The position numbers and the translations under genes were made by a program. Shown in pieces: positions 39,401 through 40,570 of a stretch of 40,570 nucleotides of DNA. Under the pieces are notes generated by a model. The model was given only the letters and a program-made list of their open reading frames with translations. It made no database searches and was not told where the DNA came from. Origin of the DNA: Bacteroidetes bacterium GWF2_29_10 (GTDB lineage Bacteria; Bacteroidota; Bacteroidia; Bacteroidales; GWE2-29-8). Where the stretch lies: contig MEOD01000037.1 in NCBI GenBank assembly GCA_001768555.1, positions 1 to 40,570 of the forward strand. The letters are read 5' to 3'. Position 1 is the first letter of the stretch; every line of letters starts with the position of its first letter.

Positions 39401-39997
39401 AAAAAGAGCTCTGTTAGCACAAGAGGAGCAGTCTCAGAAAAAAAACAACAAGCAAGAACAGCCAAGCAGCTAAATAGTCGCATAAATCCTAAAAACCTGT
39501 TGGAAGCATATCAGCAAACTGTCAACAATGTTTTGCTAAACATGGCTGAAGGAAAAGAAATCGACGAAGCCACTCGCAGCGAGCTAATCGCTATAGCCCG
39601 ACAAAAGGCTTATGTGTATGGTGATGCAGTCTTTCAGGCAAGAGTGCTTCTTGGGATAAACTTTGTGGACGAAGAAGAAAGTACTGACAATAATATGGAA
39701 AATAAAATAGGAGAGGAAAGCACTCCAAAAAATTATCCATTATCCATTATCAATTCTCAATTTAACATTTTTCCCAACCCTTCCGATGGAGAAATCATAG
39801 TGGAATACACTGGTGATAGCCTTTGCAATGCAACATTTGAGCTATATAATATTTATGGAAGCAAATTAATAGAAGAAAAAATTAATAGCAAAAAACAACG
39901 CATAAATTTGCGTAATTTAGAAAATGCTGTGTATATTTACCAAATAAATAATTGTAATATCATAGAAAATAGAAATAAATTGATAATAAACAAATAG
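30425..39997 (+). CDS. Giant secreted mosaic protein (3190 aa): beta-propeller, zincin-like domain, Ig-like repeats, type A T9SS sorting domain
   Basis: A signal peptide ends near TQTITAQ. Residues about 28-500 carry SBBP-type propeller repeats (ITGNF, ITGYF, YATGYF, each followed by an aromatic-rich strand). An Ig-like and an FN3-like domain follow. About 666-1010 looks like a zinc peptidase, with LHESMHLLGF (His878, Glu879, His882), His977 in SLSHF and Met989 in YVMNYA as a possible Met-turn. A DUF11-like domain lies near 1525-1640. Nine Ig-like repeats of about 70 residues (about 1655-2302; C.GDSTTLTASGG, Y.WSNG, TTTYTVT) precede a possible right-handed beta-helix (about 2305-2860). The C-terminal domain (about 3112-3190: FNIFPNPSDGEIIVEY, LYNIYGSKL) is a type A Por-secretion sorting signal, so the protein leaves by T9SS. 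It could be a surface protease or adhesin. Base composition changes inside the gene. Confidence 0.85.
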   Translation: MKQFNNILKAITFVILFVFSTQTITAQEGDWEWLLSAGIGGNDWANGMVRDQQENLYITGAFTHTAIFGKDTLGNTVTLTSLPNSLERFVAKYNKVGQCIWVKSICNIKANNSNRKGSIAIDNLGNLFVGGTIYGDVIDGTDTLLHYQRGVYSFVSSFSQQDGNLQWIRIAGSDSLRNETLFNESYCFSVCADNNGGVYSTGQFIEEMYIDSTANDKIYVAGNTLTYSTFLFKYDNSGNLQWKRLVKGNTAWGVTGVSVKTNSQGNVFVTGNVSGNQYIETDGQGGLDSLITYPYSAQYLISDVFILKYSPDGIFKEKTRIGGENRQSPNDLFIDQYDNMFITGNFQYYANFSGNTVTAEGSTDIFILKLDTSFNLQWDKYIQGVGEEIASYVIANDNNVYITGYFDNTIYFTETDYTTNDSLRDIFIAKYDKADGTFLSALQAGGTLNDEGWGIAVDDCENIYATGYFTSPSYFGDDTLSGSTYREIFLGKYNVHYADFILDSSICPNIPFNLATTNLAPTQYALNWSTAETDSNQIIISPSITTSYIVTISDANGCTASDRAIISMLDSSFCYVKLQDAYCNIVNISPDKTLYADTIQGAEMYEFWVYNENENYTLKSYDNSLALYKIQTLGSGQTYNVKVRIMKNEVWGEWGNACTINIMEYEPDGELVYSFNPIQYDKLNGTEYIEPIKIFDRFGNDYTLDEISVENRADKYGEQVFGSPTPHIITAGIFKLYIEDVTSNTGIGFDDSLYGRDRQHTLAQVFLDLSELIVRHSNMGNQKVRIYIEKSNYEIPDYALAGASQYYSYGNGEFKKKGNIELFIQSGNDPSKELLKNGVFNDYFHGYLVFNFANSNDWENNIEEVIGDKFDLYSVTLHESMHLLGFSSLILDYEGNGLNNSFSSFAANMVYQKENNSFVSILIEDSNKYILNTPEGVVLNEGCDPPTLYYESQCALDNTYVPIYNPVTYKSGSSLSHFNCEGITEGYVMNYAKAKDDIQRYLHKDEVSVLHDIGYTINNKYGAKDSVYYINDSTFQSIWINDTYEENQEKIIALKSYSGECSKSIITVIGINDVYEDTVFAGSTIILNVNDIIYNDEKATGIIDVKIMDGGFTNQHLQIFNQGTANEYYKYTIPEWFLDYCARIQYTPINVTDGKTTKGTPAFIYVKVKRPLLIPCDKNKCNMVCYGEFNDLGIGKNVYPFNYHTDHPLSFNSLDLFRETYINTNFIGCGNTSNILKDIDNNTGGFIGIAANAGNRESIYLPLNKPIIPGETYRFTFRHRLIEEGGTCKGNLMLFGSQNLPCIISEQINLKDGLTINECEKGNPFTVHELINDAPIGGISTWTEQTKRADSSELIFTYNGSEELNYIFLYVNPFKPGTTIQSDDIYILLDDIELHKVDQRKITINRNLSNTNPCIGDNVTITYTIEREDTPDDILTLQADVLGNGLKIISEEGEFDNSGKIRIYPNDWQGNYSIQKTLTLEVTNDVTPGSPIYVELNILSEQQCMDDTQEKVSDIITPGVSAIDNISITKNIENKKTVYHQGDEITYSIVLENNGNLDITEIVILDTIPDLLQFISADTNVTYEKTGNIIRFKNINLSANPITNFASIQYTCIIDSATYTCNKVTNRAYLIEGRGLCRLSIQAEQEIYITNDTVEVQVSDDASVCKGDSTTLTASGGTSYTWSNGNTTSSTTVFPNETTTYTVTTNTPNCTITDNVVVNVLLSELNLGEDKTICNGESYTINATGGSSYTWSNGNTTSSITVSPSETTTYIVTAYIYACSATDQIVISVINGTIPNVNITSTQTTICDGDSITLTASGGNTYSWSNGNSGAEIDVSPTKTTIYTVTTITSSGCSGTDNIVITVNPIPTANAGIDKNICYGQTTTLTASGGGTYSWSNGDTTTMITISPTVTTTYIVTVTNSICSNTSDVIVFVIPNPIANAGVDQAICLGNSTTLTASGGTAFVWEGNIYEVSINVTPSQTTTYSVTVINNGCTASDNVEVIVITDFTTDIKDLTTNIEGYKNICIGDEVTLTAISSELSESCTYSWSNGDTTSNININPMTSTTYKVTVTHVSGCTASNFFEVYVYTSFPTVNVSADQSICKGESATPSTQPALPGYTFIWNTGSTSPSLFEYPSATTTYTVTVKYSSCSASDDVVYHVYPELNVSPDVSILQGDTTILTASGGGTYSWSTGVTTPSISVSPTVTTTYRVTVSVTSPISCSATDNIIVTVNSITANAGDDQTICSGDTTTLTATGDGDTYSWSTAETTASINVSPTATTTYTVTATKNGCTASDAVVVTIGQEATTWNNTNAKTIIQNNLFPQGEKTVRINDSLLVDTTLTLDDYTLRISSLGKIIIKEQGKLILNRCTLEAGQCLNDSMWAGIFLEGTYKIDTITVGGVPYTTKITDTLLNASVSIDSSIIRNAHSAIVSTNGGAIYANSSTFENNERNIVYKEHQNNYWKTFPFNLVLEGNKFVNNSESITSLSGVEISGLNNLVQTIIAPTNQNEFDNLQKGIVIYDVESIECIPIPNKNLELDSRINIYIYNNFFDNIADIAIDIENIENTFTLSEIKNCEITNSRIGISIKNSRDFYVIKNNISTARNCIKLNDVGGYISVGSGYGYESGEGIDHPSQNILTIDDEENPPTGGSGEYFEYDAISASYTTTSNAITVFNINNNKINVKNGINAISVINLKEENGLSVNYHKMSYNTITMEGTKSYTRRGFYIGDCEGGYDSINFINKTSLANNYISKLDTTDPSDENIIGILSNVTSAFNIKSNIINQAGKAIRMLGESEKNKLSCNEMTNCNNGVYFYAAVIDDQGDTLASTCNEWNSVTDLQRVTGSLNSQLDTNGFPIRTNWHYRDSITEENPKIIAGNSLIYDITPKPQAASCVCISTKSNKGSNKPKLQTKSDTLIAIRQYLLEPTVKGTLRFEKYNDEYVYQYNKKAMRILANNPELININGADDNNLYENFYNKHINSNIGEFLNVENSIKKSSVSTRGAVSEKKQQARTAKQLNSRINPKNLLEAYQQTVNNVLLNMAEGKEIDEATRSELIAIARQKAYVYGDAVFQARVLLGINFVDEEESTDNNMENKIGEESTPKNYPLSIINSQFNIFPNPSDGEIIVEYTGDSLCNATFELYNIYGSKLIEEKINSKKQRINLRNLENAVYIYQINNCNIIENRNKLIINK

Positions 39998-40010
39998 TAG
40001 TAATGAAAAA

Positions 40011-40454
40011 ATGACAAGTTACAGGCAAATATATTATCATATTGTATTTGAAACTAATGGACGAGCGGATGTATTAATCAAAGAACATCAAGATGCCTTG
40101 TATAAATATATTTGGGGCATTATAAAAGAGAATAATTGTGTTTTGTATAGGATTAATGGGGTGGGAGATCATATTCATATTTTATGTGATTTACATCCAA
40201 TGATTTCACTAGGTAATCTTGTTCGTGATGTTAAAGCTGGGAGCAGTAAGTGGATTAAGCAAAGTGGTTATTTCCCTAATTTTAAATCTTGGCGTGATGG
40301 TTATGCTGCTTTTACTTGCTCGTATCTTGATAAAGATAAAGTGATAAACTATATAAATAATCAAGAAGAACATCATCGAAAAATTAGTTTTGTAGATGAA
40401 TTGAAGACTCTATTAAAAGATAATAACATTCAATATGATAATAGATATTTGTAA
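40011..40454 (+). CDS. tnpA: HUH (Y1) transposase, IS200/IS605 or RAYT type
   Basis: The 147-residue protein is of full length for single-domain Y1 transposases. It has the HUH metal site in GDHIHIL (His54, His56) and a candidate catalytic Tyr114 in VINYINNQEEHH, where YIxNQ is the usual setting. The SYRQIYYHIVFETNGR opening and YAAFTCSYLDKDKV fit Bacteroidota IS200-like enzymes, which work on single-stranded DNA by recognising subterminal hairpins. Its start lies 13 bases after the stop of the giant gene, with no promoter seen. The CCGTCGG-type palindromes begin 15 bases behind its stop and recur at 30131, which fits a REP-associated (RAYT) role. No tnpB gene is visible, but the window ends at 40570. 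All motifs look intact, so it may be active. Confidence 0.88.
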   Translation: MTSYRQIYYHIVFETNGRADVLIKEHQDALYKYIWGIIKENNCVLYRINGVGDHIHILCDLHPMISLGNLVRDVKAGSSKWIKQSGYFPNFKSWRDGYAAFTCSYLDKDKVINYINNQEEHHRKISFVDELKTLLKDNNIQYDNRYL

Positions 40455-40468
40455 TGTTTTAGTGTCAC

Positions 40469-40570
40469 CCGTCGGTTGCACCGACGGTTACTATTGTAAC
40501 GCACCTTCGGCGCTTTATTTTCAGGGTTTTGATGGTTGGTTTTCTGCCGTCAGTTGCACTGACGGTTACT
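40469..40570 (+). repeat. Multi-hairpin palindromic units, copies 2 and 3 (the last cut by the window end)
   Basis: Copy 2 has CCGTCGG-TTGCA-CCGACGG (40469-40487), GTTAC-TATT-GTAAC (40487-40500) and GCACC-TTC-GGCGC (40501-40513; one A-C mismatch). After AGGGTTTTGATGG and TTTCTG comes copy 3, CCGTCAG-TTGCA-CTGACGG (40547-40565), then GTTACT to the window end. The first hairpins of the two copies are 78 bases apart in direct orientation, so a tandem array may continue beyond the window. Confidence 0.85.

Noticed and set aside
40004-40013. Earlier ATG before the transposase start
   Set aside because: It opens a frame that stops after two codons (ATG AAA AAA TGA). The ATG at 40011 gives the conserved transposase N-terminus.

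Overview
The window looks like a chromosomal stretch from a low-GC member of the Bacteroidota. Evidence: promoters with the phylum-specific TAnnTTTG -7 element, giant secreted proteins ending in type IX secretion (T9SS) sorting domains of both type A and type B, a PorP/SprF partner protein, a Bacteroidota-style Wza/Wzc pair, and AT-rich intergenic DNA. No RNA gene, CRISPR array or replication origin was recognised.

Layout. At the left edge is the 5' end of a leftward gene (1-47) with its own promoter. It diverges from a hybrid sensor kinase (350-1492) whose receiver domain lacks the phosphoacceptor aspartate. A four-gene exopolysaccharide operon follows (1800-6909): sugar aminotransferase, PglC-like initiating transferase, Wza-like export lipoprotein, Wzc-like tyrosine kinase. 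Housekeeping genes come next: exonuclease III (6981-7748), a large PEP-synthase-like protein with receiver-like N-terminal domains (7792-10773), and, convergent to it, a fused aconitase/isopropylmalate-dehydratase-family enzyme (10796-12568).

The rest is mainly surface-protein territory. A SprB-repeat adhesin (13468-16467) and an 11 kb gene for a 3707-residue modular adhesin (16679-27802) both end in type B T9SS sorting domains. They are followed by a PorP/SprF-family outer membrane protein (27829-28869), the usual partner for such cargo. A small basic exported protein (29814-30035) and a second giant gene (30425-39997, 3190 residues) come next. The latter combines a beta-propeller, a zincin-like HExxH domain, nine Ig-like repeats, a possible beta-helix and a type A sorting domain. 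The window ends with a short HUH (IS200/IS605, RAYT-like) transposase and the palindromes behind it.

The non-coding DNA around the surface-protein genes is the most unusual part. (1) Short arrays with exact 11-bp phasing and a GTRC core occur on both sides of the adhesin-SprF cluster, at 12926-12976 and 29324-29686. (2) Many small perfect palindromes, nearly all with a GNA triloop on one strand, fill 29072-30400. One multi-hairpin unit is repeated, with a base-pair-preserving change, directly behind the transposase at 40469-40570. Together these suggest a REP/RAYT-type system of transposase plus mobilised hairpins, and a separate family of helically phased repeats whose function I cannot name.
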